From Symbiodinium natans (lineage: Eukaryota; Sar; Dinophyceae; Suessiales; Symbiodiniaceae): DNA of 64,000 bases. The translations under genes and the position numbers were made by a program. The stretch's first letter is position 1, and every line of letters starts with the position of its first letter. The DNA lies in NCBI GenBank assembly GCA_905221605.1, contig CAJNDS010000424.1, positions 252,478 to 316,477 of the forward strand. Reading direction: 5' to 3'. This document shows, piece after piece, positions 51,501 through 61,879 of this stretch. Under the pieces are notes generated by a model. It was not told the origin of the DNA, did no database searches, and saw only the letters and a list, made by a program, of their open reading frames with translations.

Positions 51501-53807
51501 AAACCCCATAAACCCTATAAACCCTATAAACCCTATAAACCCTATACACCCTATAAACCCTATAAACCCTATAAACCCTATAAACCCTAACCCCTAAACC
51601 GCTCTAGTTGCTTTGCAGCCTTAGGTGGATATCACCCTAAAACCTGCAGGAAAAACCTAAGCTGTGATCCCTAAACCATAAACCGCTAGGAAGATGTCGA
51701 AGAAGAAGATCACCAAGCGAACCAAGGTCAAGCTGGATGCTCGGATGCGCTCCGTGTGTGCGATGTCATTCTCCATCGTCTTCCGAGCATGACTCGGATT
51801 GTCAGGGTTAAGTTACTAAGATTTGCGCATCACAAAAACGTGGCCATGCCACCATGCCCATCTTTTGGTCAAAGCAATAGAGTGAAATTGGTTCTGTTGA
51901 AGATGCCTGATTTCTGAGGCCCTTTGTGAAGTACGTGAACTACAATCACATCATGCCGACGCGATACAATGCCGGGCGCTTTGCATCTCCCTTCCGCTGG
52001 GCGCACCCTCAAACCTCAGCCCTGACGCGAGCATGGCTTCAAAATGCTTAAAAGCAGGGTTATCTTGCAAATGAAGTTCTCAATACTTGGAGGTACGTAT
52101 CCCTTCTGACCGCATGCCAGTATAGGCCTAAACCCTGAACCCCTCATCTTCCTACTTCAAGTTTACAAGCCCTACGCCCTAAACCCAACGCCCTAAACCC
52201 CGCAGACCCTAAACCCTAAACCCCTAGCCCCTAACGTGAAACTAATCGGCCCCCCCGAGCCCTGATGGCCTTAGTGCCCAAAAAATGAAATCCTAAACCA
52301 AACCCCAAAACTCCTCAAAGTACCGAACCTTCACACCTTACCCTAATGCCTTGGCCTTTAGGGTTTAGGGTTTAGGGTTTAGGGTTTAGGGTTTAGGGTT
52401 TAGGGTTTAGGGTTTAGGGTTTAGGGCCTTCATTAAAAAGATTTACACACCCAAGGTCCCCACGGAGCTCTCCCCGTCCAGCATCTGCACCGACCAGCAG
52501 ATGGACACCCTGGATGCTCTGTCATAGTTAGGTACCATTTTTTCATTTTTTGAAGGGTACTTAAAACCCTAAACCCTAAACCCTAAACCCTACAATTAAG
52601 GAATAACATTTTAGATTTTTAATATTATCCCAACCATGAACTAGGACGGTCGAAAGGAAGCCCGGAAGTTTGCCAAGAGTGCCTTGGTGTCCTCTGCGCT
52701 CAGTATTTATTGTTATGACTATCTTTATTGTTCTTGTTCTTCGTTTTACCGGTGGGGTTTCGGGTTCAGGGTTTCAGGGTTTCAGGGTTTCAGGGTTTCA
52801 GGGTTTCAGGGTTTCAGGGTTTCAGGGTTTCAGGGTTTCAGGGTGTCGGGGCTTGCGGCTTACGGGTTCTAGGAGGCTTTAAGGGTTCGAGGGTCTGAGA
52901 GTTTGAAGTGATAAGATTTGAAGACTCGGCGCCATGGGGTCCCATGCTCAGCACAGAGGCCGGATGCACCCGAAACATCTTTAAAAAGCCCCGGGGCACC
53001 GCTACCCTGAAGCCTCAGACCTTGACTCATGAGGCCCTGAAAGCACGAGTCCTCTCCAAACCTCGAAGCCCCAAGCAGGCACTTCTTAACCAATTCTAAC
53101 TCTACTTATAACTGTCCTTATAACCATACTAGGGCACTGAAGGGGCTTACAAGTCGGTTCGAAGTACAGTTATGTACCATGAACCCCATACCCCCAATGA
53201 ACCCTAAACCCTAAACCCTAAACCCTAAACCCTAAACCCTAAACCCTAAACCCTACATGCACTACACCTAAATCAGCTGAGGCCTCTTCCAGGAGAAGTT
53301 CCAGTCGCCCCCCCTCGACAAGGCCGGCCGGCCCTCCAAGGCGCGACTCCGGGTCTACGGGGCACACTTGGAGAAGCTTAAGGGTTTAGGGTTTAGGGTT
53401 TAGGGTTTAGAGTTTCGGGTTCAGGTCTTATTTGGCTGTATAGGGAGTCGGGTGTGAGGGTTTCAGGGTTTAGGGTTTGAGAGTTTAGGGTTTCAGGGTC
53501 TGGGGCTTGTTTACTTTTGAGCTTGCTTGAAGGCTCTGGGAGGGCAGTAAGCGGGCTGCAACTAGGGGAAGAACTGCCATAAGGTCTACTATCTATGCCC
53601 AAAAGACTACAGAGTTCCCTCTGAGCTTAGGGTTTGGGGCCTTTTGGGGGATTTCGTGAGAATGGTGATTGAGAGTTGGCGGTTTGTAAAGTCAGGGCTC
53701 AGTTGACGAAAGCCCTAAGGACAATGCCCCCCTGCTGCCTCGAACCCTAAACCCTAAACCGCTAAATCCAGGATGTCCTGTACATGCGCAAGAAGCTGCG
53801 CTTCTGA
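48561..53807 (+). CDS. RPL27: 60S ribosomal protein eL27 (RPL27), ten located exons
   Basis: A structural protein of the cytosolic large ribosomal subunit. Exons: 48561-48601 (RFIKSGRVVVLLQ), 49243-49263 (GRYAGKK, a 21-nt microexon), 50188-50223 (AIVVKTFDDGSK), 50883-50944 (ARSFGHALVAGIDRAPLKVT), 51690-51731 (KMSKKKITKRTKVK), 51919-51975 (FVKYVNYNHIMPTRYN), 52425-52515 (ELSPSSICTDQQMDTLD), 52645-52686 (DGRKEARKFAKSAL), 53293-53340 (EKFQSPPLDKAGRPSK), 53772-53807 (DVLYMRKKLRF, stop). All phases join without frameshift. Eight of nine donors are GC and one is GT. All acceptors are AG|G. The exon holding the start codon was not found: the first listed exon begins in phase, after an expected Met-Gly. 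At about 158 residues the protein is longer than animal eL27 (136), mainly in the exon at 52425. It is presumably functional. Confidence 0.95.
49928..50067. mobile_element. Inverted-repeat element, family B, in an RPL27 intron
   Basis: Ends ACTTGGAGGTTCATGGTACT and TACCACGAACCTCCAAG-type are inverted. Inner CTTACAACCCTATCAGGGC and AAAGGGCTGTAAG are also inverted. Located in intron 2 (49264-50187). Confidence 0.85.
51040..51163. mobile_element. Inverted-repeat element, family B, in RPL27 intron 4
   Basis: ACTTGTGGGTTCATGGGGTA on the left, TACCCATGAACCTCGAAGT on the right. Inner GGAACCCCAAGTAT and ATACTTGGGGTT are inverted. TTTAGGG arrays flank it on both sides. Confidence 0.8.
51440..51590 (-). 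repeat. Nine-base variant array (CCCTATAAA)n
   Basis: About fifteen units of CCCTATAAA/CCCCATAAA, in the 3' half of RPL27 intron 4 (50945-51689), whose 5' half carries TTTAGGG units. Confidence 0.95.
52361..52424 (+). repeat. TTTAGGG array whose last unit forms the RPL27 exon acceptor
   Basis: About nine TTTAGGG units run directly into the exon at 52425. The last unit is split as TTTAG|GG, with GG the first two bases of the exon GGCCTTCATTAAAAAG. Confidence 0.85.
52764..52842 (+). repeat. Eight-base variant array (GGGTTTCA)n
   Basis: About ten GGGTTTCA units in the 5' half of the RPL27 intron 52687-53292. Normal CCCTAAA units occupy the 3' half (53202-53256). Confidence 0.95.
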
Positions 53808-54355
53808 GGTGGCGCGTAGTGGCTTCTTGGGAGACGGCGGTGCTAGCAGAAAATCAGCCTAAGCCCTCATTGTTCTGAGTTTAGTGTTTAGGGTTTGGGG
53901 TTTAGGGTTCAGTGCTTCGTGTGCCGCGCCGGGTTGAGGTCTGTCAATCGCAGCTGTCTTTAGAACTTCACAGAGCCCTAATTGTAGGGTTCTTAGGGGG
54001 GTTCAAGGGGGGGTATGTAACCCAAGGTTCCCAAAAACTCCCACTCCTCGCTCAGGCTCCCCAAGCTTCCATAGGGTTGCCTCCCTTAAGAACCCTCTAA
54101 CCTAAGATTGGGATCATAGACCCCTAAACCCTAAACCCCAAACCCTAAACCCTAAACCCTAAACCCTAAACCCTAAACCCATGCTAGTGAAACCCCCATT
54201 AAAGCTGCCAGAAAGGGGCCTCCTTGATGTTTATCATCCCTCAGATGGCATGGCCGGGAAGGTGTTCTAAACCCTAAACCCTAAACCCTAAACCCTAAAC
54301 CCTAAACCCTAAACCCTAAACCCCAAACCCTAAACCCTAAACCCTAAACCCTAAG

Positions 54356-56330
54356 CTGATGGCGCACGAAGTGGTGTGCTGGAGCGACGTGTGGGTGTAC
54401 CAAGAATGCTGCGACGTCGGAACTTACGGCCCTGGAGGTCGGGATCTCAGGCCCTCACCGGGGTTTCGGGTTTGTGCTACCAGGAATATAGGATTTAGGG
54501 TTTAGGGTTTAGGGTTTAGGGTTTAGGACATGTCAAGGTATGTTTCTTAGGTGGCTTAAGGATTCTGGGTGGCGTGTGGTGAAGAAATCATGACAGCTGA
54601 GGCCTCGGCCTGTGCTTCTCACAGGCGATCCTCACTTTCGACGTCTGCTGTCCTCACCCATGGCACCGCCCTCCTCCAGCTCAATATCAGAAGGCGGAGT
54701 CCGAAATTGATTTGCCTGATGCCCTAAACCCTAAACCCTAAACCCTCTAAACCCGATAAACCCCCTAAAAACCCTAAAACTCTAAAAAGCCCTAAAACTC
54801 TAAAAAGCCCTAAAAACCCTAAAACCCTAAAGCCTAAGCCCCGGAAGTGCTTATAAGCCCCCAAGCACAGCGTGCTCATGTCATCTGAAGCACAGGTTGA
54901 AGTCGTGGATTCGCCTTGGGGCGACGTCCACCTGGGCTGTGACTCGACGTTTCCGTGGGCTCCGCATGCGCTCGCCCCTGCCGCTGCCCCAGTGTTCCCA
55001 GCGACATGGGCGCCCCTAAGGCCTTATAAGGCCCGAAGACCCAAGTACCCTATGTAGATACCCAAAGAGTACCCGAAACGCCCCACATCATTTAAGTAGT
55101 TATAAATGAGTACATGTCTCACACTTTTTGGGATACTATTCTCCCCCTACAGAACTGAGAGTGTACACTTCTTGGGGGCTTTCGAACTCAGCAACTAGGA
55201 CCCTGAAAGCCCGAAACCCCCAAGGTGGTTGTTAACGCAAGCGATGGGCATAGCCCTAAACCCTAAACCCTAAACCCTAAACCCTAAACCCTAAACCCTA
55301 AACCCTAAACCCTAAACGTGCGAGGCTTTGCTTCATGGCCCGGCCTACCACCCCAACACCGGCGAGTATATGGAGGCGAGGCTTGCCTGTCTGCATCCTA
55401 AACTTGGTTTAGGGTTTAGGGTTTAGGGTTTAGGGTTTAGGGTTTAGGGTCCATAATAGGGATTCTAATAGTGCTAGGATGCCCAGTAGTGCCCTTATTC
55501 CCTTTTTTGGGGGGTTTAGGTTCCCTTATAAACCCCTTCAAGCAGAAAAGGGCACCCTTTTTAAGCCTTGGTTACTGGGCAGCCTAGATAGGGGTACTAT
55601 ACAATTCCTGTTAAGGACTGTTATTCTGAGGGGAGCATCCCAACCCCATATCCCTAGACCCTCAGCCAGCGTTGCATAGAAGATGTGGGCATTCGGAGCC
55701 TACGGTTGAGGGTTTTGTGGGCTTTTTGAGAGGGGCCCTGAGCCCGACTGGTATAGCAGCTAAACCCGAAACCCTAAGCCCTAGCGGCCAGGAGCTTCTT
55801 CCTTTCAAAGGCTCCACTTCCCGCGGAGTGCGGCAGGCGCGATGAGCATCCGAATCCTAGACGCCCGATACGCCCAAAACCATGCTGATCCTTAAAGCCC
55901 TATAACGAGCACCCCTTAACCTTGCAGGTTTGGGGTGTATAGATCCTCCTGAGCCGCACCCCTCAACTTTTTAATGTTTGGCGTTTAGGGTTTAGGGTTT
56001 AGGGTTACTTTGGCTCGCGGCCGTCTTGAAATGGGGAGTTACGATATTAGGGGTTCCTTGTTGAAGTCCTATTGCAAGAGAATCCGACTATTTGAGGGTC
56101 TGTATTAGGGGTCCCTTATTTTCGTAAGCCAGCAGTCCTTGATAGGGATTCTAAGAGGGGGTACCAGAATCCCCATTAAGGACTGGTAGATTAAGGGGGA
56201 ACATCCCAAGACCTAGCAGCCGCTGGCGATAGGACCCTGCGGATGCCCAAAGACCTTCGGGAGCTGCCACAATGGCCGCCGACCGCACCCTGCGGGTCAA
56301 GCGCCGTGGTCTGCATTCACTGTTTTGCTT
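54356..56330 (+). CDS. Candidate exons of an unidentified gene, 5' group
   Basis: Coding-looking blocks: 54356-~54417 (MAHEVVCWSDVWVYQECC, acceptor CCTAAG|), 54625-~54700 (DPHFRRLLSSPMAPPSSSS), 54866-~54985 (MSSEAQVEVVDSPWGDVHLG), 55325-~55398 (LLHGPAYHPNTGEYMEARL), 55792-55836 (ELLPFKGSTSRGVRQ, donor CAG|GC), and about 56235-56300 (GPCGCPKTFGSCHNG). Only 55792-55836 has both splice sites in the local consensus. They could be one gene running into the next group or parts of several. No family is recognised. Confidence 0.4.
55451..55640. mobile_element. Family C element interrupted by a nested family D element
   Basis: The outer sequence ATAATAGGGATTCTAATAGT and GGTACTATACAATTCCTGTT, AAGGACTG, GAGCATCCCAA is a family C element (compare 56134-56210). 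Between its halves lies 55474-55587, a family D element with ends CTAGGATGCCCAGTA and TACTGGGCAGCCTAG. Confidence 0.8.
56035..56210. mobile_element. Adjacent family G and family C elements
   Basis: 56035-56127 is G-like (GGAGTTACGATATTAGGGG ... CCCTTATTTTCGTAAG). 56134-56210 is family C (AGTCCTTGATAGGGATTCTA, AGAATCCCCATTAAGGACT and GGGGGAACATCCCAAG). Confidence 0.65.
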
Positions 56331-56707
56331 CAGGGGAACCGTAAACCCTAAACCCTAAACCCTAAACCCTAAACCCTAAACCCTAAACCCTAAACCCTAA
56401 ACCCTAAACCCTAGACCCTATCTTGCCCTCCACAACCCAGGCCATAGAATCCCCCGAAACCCTAATAAAGCCTAGAAACCCGTAAGCCCTAAAACCCGAA
56501 AAATATCCCCGAACCCAAAAAAGTGCAACGCTCAAAACCCTAACCCCTCAAGCCCTCAAAGCCCTAAACCCTAAAGCCATCAAACCCAGAAGACTTACAT
56601 CCCCTAAACCCTCAAGCCCTAAAATACCCTAAACTACTATCTCCTTAAGAACCACTCGAAAAGTAGAAATATTCTTCCTCACCAGGGCACTACATGCATC
56701 ACTATTC

Positions 56708-56708
<1 letters not shown>

Positions 56709-56738
<30 letters not shown>

Positions 56739-56755
56739 TTGGGGGGGGGGGGGTT
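56709..56755 (+). repeat. GT microsatellite followed by poly-T and poly-G
   Basis: (GT)n, then about 18 T, then about 13 G. It is low-complexity and no function is inferred. Confidence 0.9.
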
Positions 56756-57502
56756 AGGGGGGTTTTAAGCACAGAGTCGTAAAGCCTTCCGAAGCAGAGG
56801 ACAGTGGGGTTCGGCTTGCGGGCCTTTTTTTGCCTTGAAGTTTGGGGTTTGGGGTTGAGGGTTGGGGGGTTTAGGGTTTGCGGCAGTTTGCGGTTTGGGG
56901 TTTGGGGTTTGTGGTGTGGGGTTTGGGGGTTAGGGTGTCGGGTTTGGTGTTCAGGCTTCGGGGTTCAGGGTTTGGGGTCTAGGAGGCTTCAGGGTTGATA
57001 AGCTTCGGGTTTTGCAAGCTTCGGGCCTTAAAGTATGTGTGTAAGGTCTAGAAGGCACAGTTCCCAAAATCCTGAGGCCTGCTCCCCTTGAATCCTTGCC
57101 CTAGCCTGCAGGCTCTCTGAATTCAACCTCTGAATCTTCCCGCTGGTTCTTCGTTGGGAATGAGGGAATCCCCTCTATCTACCCTTTAAGTGATTTTTCA
57201 GGGTACCTCATTCCCTCATTCCCGACTTAGAACCAGCCAGTGTTTTCAGTTCCCGAGACTATGTTTGCTCGAAAAGTACGGGGGCCCTACTGGTTCAGCC
57301 CCTAACAAGCTGAAGAAGACCTATCAGCTCCACGTTCTCATCGCGCGATGCACCGACACAAGCCGCAACAAAACACTCAAACCTCGAAACCCCAAGCCCC
57401 AAACCCCAAACCCCAAGCCCTAAACCCTAAACCCTAAACCCTAAACCCCAAACCCCAAACCCTAAACCCTAAACCCTAAACCCTAAACCTTGAACCAGGC
57501 AG

Positions 57503-60500
57503 GAAGTCGCGCGGCGTTGGAGCCGGATGGGCTTCCGGAGCTTCCTGGAGGGGGCGCGGCTGTACTATGAAACCCGCAGCTCGTCCCTGAATTGGGTTTA
57601 GGGCTTAGGGCTTAGGGCTTAGGGCTTAGGGCTTAGGGTTTAGGGCTTAGGGCTTAGGGCTTAGGGTTTAGGGTTTAGGGTTTAGGGTTTAGGGTTTAGG
57701 GTTTAGGGTTTAGGGTTTAGGGTTTAGGGTTTAGGGTTTAGGGGCATTCCGAGGTGAAATCCTAAACCCTAAGCCCTTAAGCCCTTAAGCCCTTAAAACC
57801 CTTAAGCCCTGAAACCCTTAAACCCTTAAACCCTGAAACCCTTAAACCCTTAAACCCTTAAACCCTGAAACCCTGAACCCTAAACCCTAAACCCTACGAC
57901 CAGAAGGATCTTGGGGGTGAGGAAGAGCCTTGGTACACCCTTCTGCACCTTTGCAGGCCAGTGGGGTATTGAGATGGTCGCGATTCTCACACAGGCGCCA
58001 ACGCCGGCAGTTTCGCTGTTACTTCAAAGTTTGATTCCGAAGGTTGGCTATATAAGGCTATAGAAGTGAGACAAGGTACTTAGGGCACTTTCAAGACCTC
58101 CTTACAACTGCCCCTGAATGATTCTTCGGGCTCCAGCACATAAGAGCTCTAAACCCCATAGCCATGGCCTGTGTGGGAGAGATGGTGTCGCAGCTTCGTG
58201 CTTTCGCTAGCTCTAAATTCCTAAACCTTAATTTCCTAAGTACCGCAAACCCTAAACCCGAAACCCTAAAGTCCTAAACCCTAAACCCTAAACCCTAAAC
58301 CTCAGATCATGGCCAACTTCGCCCACAGCCTGTCCGAGTGCACGCCGGTGACGCTGCTCGCAGCTCTGATCAAGGCAGAGTCGCTCTTCGACCTCGACGC
58401 CCTGCCCGCAAGCCAGGGGTTTGGGTTTAGGGTTTAGAGTTTAGGGTTTAGGGTTTAGGGTTTAGGGTTTAGGGTTTAGGGTTTAGGTTTAGGGTTCAGG
58501 GTTTAGGGTTCACAGTTTTGGGGTTAGGGTTTAGGGGTTAGGGTGTAGGGTTTAGGGTTTAAAAAGGTTTAGGGTGCCGCGGTTTTGGGGGGAGGGGGGG
58601 GGGGGTGCTTTTAGGACAGGGTTTAGTTTGTTAGGTTGTTCGTTTCTGCAGGCCTTTTTGCGGGGCCTTCTGGGGCTTCTTAGGTATATTCGGAGCTTTA
58701 GGTTCTTCTTGTGAGTGTTAGACTTGTTTTCGGGGCTCAGGGCTAGTTGGAGGGTTGGGGCCCCCTGACCCCTAAACCCTCGGCCCATAAACCAAAACCC
58801 GAAACCCAGGACCTGGCTGCCGGCCGACGCATGCACTGGACCGGGGTGAGGGACTTATTATTATTATTATTATTATGATTAGTCTTACTTTCTATCGTTA
58901 TTGTTACTGTTATTGCTATTGCTATTGCTATTGCTATTACTATTGTTATTGTTGTTGTTATTTTGTATTCTGTATACAGATTATATGTATGTACGATCTG
59001 TACGATCATGCCCTAGTATTGTTGTGAATCGTTTCCTTCTTTTTGTTGGGGGGGGTTCATCTATGCTGGATGGATGGATGTTCGGGTGGACGAGGAGGAG
59101 GGCGTGTCTCAACTCGGGCATGCCCGCATGTTCGATGGCCACACACATGAGTTGCGGCCCCTTGAGGGTTTAGGGTTTTTGGGTTAGGGTTTAGGGTTTA
59201 TAGGGTTTATATTAGGGTAAACCAAGCCTCTTTAAACCTCACCTAAACCCCCACGCGTAGTTCCTCTTGTGGGGTACGTTGATTACTTGACCTAGGCAAA
59301 GTTACCCTCACGTGGAGTGGAGGCCACCCCGGCTTCTCAGATAAACCCATGTCGACCCACGTCAGCCCACGTAAAACCAAGTTTCCCACATAAAGCCATG
59401 CAAACCCACGTAAACCGTAAAACCTATAAACCCCAAACCCCATACCCCATACCCCATACCCCATACCCCATACCATAAACCCTAAACCCTAAACCCTAAA
59501 CCCTAAACCCTAAACCCTAAACCCTAAACCCTAAACCCTAAACCCTAAACCCTAAACCCTAAACCTAAACCCTAAACCCTAAACCCTAAACCCTAAACCC
59601 TAAACCCTAAACCCTAAACCCTAAACCCTAAACCCTAAACCCTAAACCCTCAACCAACCCCAAACCCCCCGGTCGGAGGACGGCCCGGGCCCTTCTCCAG
59701 AGAGCTCTGACGGAGGGAAGGATGAACTGGACGTCCCCAGCCTGGGAGTGGGTTTAGAATTAAGGGTGTAAGGGTTGAGGGTTTAGGGTTTAGGGGTTAG
59801 GGTTTAGGGTGTGCGGTTCAGGGTGTACGGTTTTGGGTTTTGGGTTTAGGGTGTAGGGTTTAGGGTTGAGGGTTTAGGGTTTAGGGTTTAGGGTTTAGGT
59901 GTCAGGGATTAGGGTATATATGTCCGTATTGGGTTTAAGAGCATCATATTCAGGATTCTGTTTTTCATAGGGTTTAAGACAACACCCAAGTATTGTTATT
60001 TACCGCCAAACATTTTCAAATAAAACACAAAAACAACAAGGATGTCCAGTGTACCCTCATGCCCTTGGTAGGGTTAGGATACCTGATTCACCCTTTGAAC
60101 AAAAGGGGCATCCTTCTTGTACTTACTTTTTTCCAGAGATGAACTTATGTGTTTAGGGCTTCCTGACTTTGTAAGAAGAACAAAGTGTAGCCTTCATATT
60201 TTTTGGTTATTGCAGCAGTAAGTATGACCCAGGCTATCCTAAACCCGAAGCCCTGAGCCCTAAACCCCTACACCCGTAAACCCCAAAACCCCAAAACCCC
60301 TAAACCCCCAAACCCCCAAACCCCCAAACCCCTAAACCTCTAAACCCCAAAACCCCTCAACCCTAAACTCCCACCCCCAAACCCGTAACCCCTAAACCCT
60401 AAACCCTTAACCCCCGACAGTCTTCCCAAGGCTTGGGGAGGAGACTCCCTCGACCTTTCAGAGTATCCTAACCATGGCCCTGGAACACGTCCGGGAGTTG

Positions 60501-61207
60501 GAGCCCTGTCTTGCTCAACCAGCACAACTTGTAGGGGTTTAGGGTTTAGGGTTAGGGTTTAGGGTTTAGGGTTTAGGGTTTAGGGTTTAGGGTTTAGGGT
60601 TTAGGGTTTAGGGTTTAGGGTTTAGGGTTTAGGGTTTAGGGGTTAGGGTTTAGGGTTTAGGGTTTAGGGTTTAGGGTTTAGGGTTTAGGGTTTAGGGCCA
60701 GGGTTTAGGGTTTTGGGTTCAGGGTAATAACCTGGGTTTAGGGTTTGAGTAGGGATTAGGGCTTAGAGTTTAGGGTTGAGGGTTGAACGACACACATTGG
60801 TAAGGCATAAGCCTGAAAGCGCTCCGGCCCGAAGCTTGCCCTCTGAGGAGGCAAATAAAAGCCCTGGGAACTTTAGGGTTTAGGGTTTAGGGTTTAGGGT
60901 TTAGGGTTTAGGGAGAACGAGGAGATACATTGGGATGTTCCCCCTTATACTAACAGCCCTTAATAGAATTACGAGCCGAACCCGAACCCGAACCGGGTGC
61001 TAGAATCCCTATCAAGGACTGTTATGTTAGTATAGCGGGGAACATCCCAAGACATACGCATGAAACAAGTCACGAAGCATCCTTGGCATGAACTTTGGGC
61101 ATATCCTTCTCTCAAAGGGCCCTAAACCCAACCTGGGACCCTATTTACCTACGATTTAGGAACAGTAGTAAGCGCCCCTATGTAACACTGCAGGTAAATA
61201 AATAAAT

Positions 61208-61241
<34 letters not shown>

Positions 61242-61753
61242 GGGTCCCAGTAGCACCCCCCCTAAACCCCCAAGCCCTAAACCCTAAACCCTAATTAAGC
61301 CTCTTGTGGAGGAAGCCAGGCGGCTGCCACCTGCCCGGCCCTGGACGGTGGACCTGGTTTTCCCGCTCTGCAAGTTTGGGGAGCTCTCTGCCATTTCAGA
61401 GGCTGGAGGAGTTTGGGACTAAGTTTCGGGGTTCTCTGAGGTTCTTCATGAGGGTCTAAGAGTGCTTGTTACGTACACAAGCTTGCGGAAATTCCGGAAG
61501 TAATTTCGATAGCAGAGTGCGCGGAAAGTATGCAGCTTCGAATCTTGTGAGCCTACCTCTGCTGTACACCATCAAACCTGAGCCTTCTTTTCTGAAAGCC
61601 CTAGATAAAGCCTCTCTTGCTTGAACCCTGATCAACCCCCCAAACCCTAAACCCGAAACCCTAAACAATCTTTTCCAGGGGCTGGCCTTGATCGGCACGG
61701 GCCTGGTGCCTCCATTCGACCCCCTGGATGGCTGGCCTCCGGGCACCCTTCAG
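57503..61753 (+). CDS. Candidate exons of an unidentified gene, middle group
   Basis: 57503-~57590 (EVARRWSRMGFRSFLEGARL), 57957-57994 (QWGIEMVAILTQ, donor CAG|GC), 58306-58407 (IMANFAHSLSECTPVTLLAA ... LFDLDALP, donor CCC|GC), 58810-58845 (DLAAGRRMHWTG), ~59095-59166 (GVSQLGHARMFDGHTHELRP), ~59670-59750 (SPESSDGGKDELDVPSLG), 60466-~60530 (SILTMALEHVRELEPCLAQP), 61300-61401 (PLVEEARRLPPARPWTVDLV ... FGELSAISE, donor GAG|GC), 61679-61753 (GLALIGTGLVPPFDPLDGWP, donor CAG|GC). Several successive exons join in phase 0, consistent with one gene. The local splice consensus is the same as in RPL27 and the phosphatases. I cannot name the protein. Confidence 0.5.
57590..57893. repeat. GGGCTTA and TTTAGGG array, then CCCTTAAG/CCCTTAAA array in opposite orientation
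   Basis: 57594-57740 starts with GGGCTTA units that give way to TTTAGGG. 57775-57893 carries CCCTTAAG, CCCTTAAA, CCCTGAAA and CCCTAAA. The first directly follows the exon ending near 57590 and the second precedes the exon at 57957, the same opposed arrangement seen in the phosphatase introns. Confidence 0.9.
58856..58963 (+). repeat. TTA/GCTATT/GTT microsatellite
   Basis: (TTA)n followed by GCTATT and GTTATT units, just after the exon 58810-58845. The leucine-run frame across it is a repeat artefact. Confidence 0.9.
59465..59650 (-). repeat. Long interstitial telomere-type array (CCCTAAA)n
   Basis: About 26 CCCTAAA units with one shortened unit. It is preceded by CCCCATA units (59440-59475) and followed by the exon-like block near 59670. 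Confidence 0.95.
60534..60705 (+). repeat. Long interstitial telomere-type array (TTTAGGG)n
   Basis: About 24 TTTAGGG units with two shortened units. It starts right after the candidate exon 60466-60530. Confidence 0.95.
60930..61051. mobile_element. Inverted-repeat element, family C, complete copy
   Basis: TTGGGATGTTCCCCCTTATA on the left and TATAGCGGGGAACATCCCAA on the right are inverted ends. Inner ACTAACAGCCCTTAATAG and CTATCAAGGACTGTTATGTT are also inverted. A small GAACCC triplication is at the centre. Confidence 0.9.
61133..61250. mobile_element. Inverted-repeat element, family F, with a TA microsatellite
   Basis: Ends CTGGGACCCTAT and ATAGGGTCCCAG are perfect 12-bp inverted repeats. 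The interior holds an expanded (AT)n tract at 61207-61240. It lies directly upstream of the exon at 61300. Confidence 0.85.
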
Positions 61754-61879
61754 GCAAGGCAGGCGCGAGACCACAACAGACTCCGCGGCTTCTTCAGGCA
61801 TGCCCGATCCTTGGGGAGATTAGGGTTTAGGGTTTGGGGTTTAGGGTTTAGGGTTTAGGGTTTAGAGTTTAGGGATTAG

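Noticed and set aside
58901-59173. Leucine-run membrane protein
   Set aside because: The leucines are a TTA/TTG/CTA trinucleotide microsatellite following a candidate exon.
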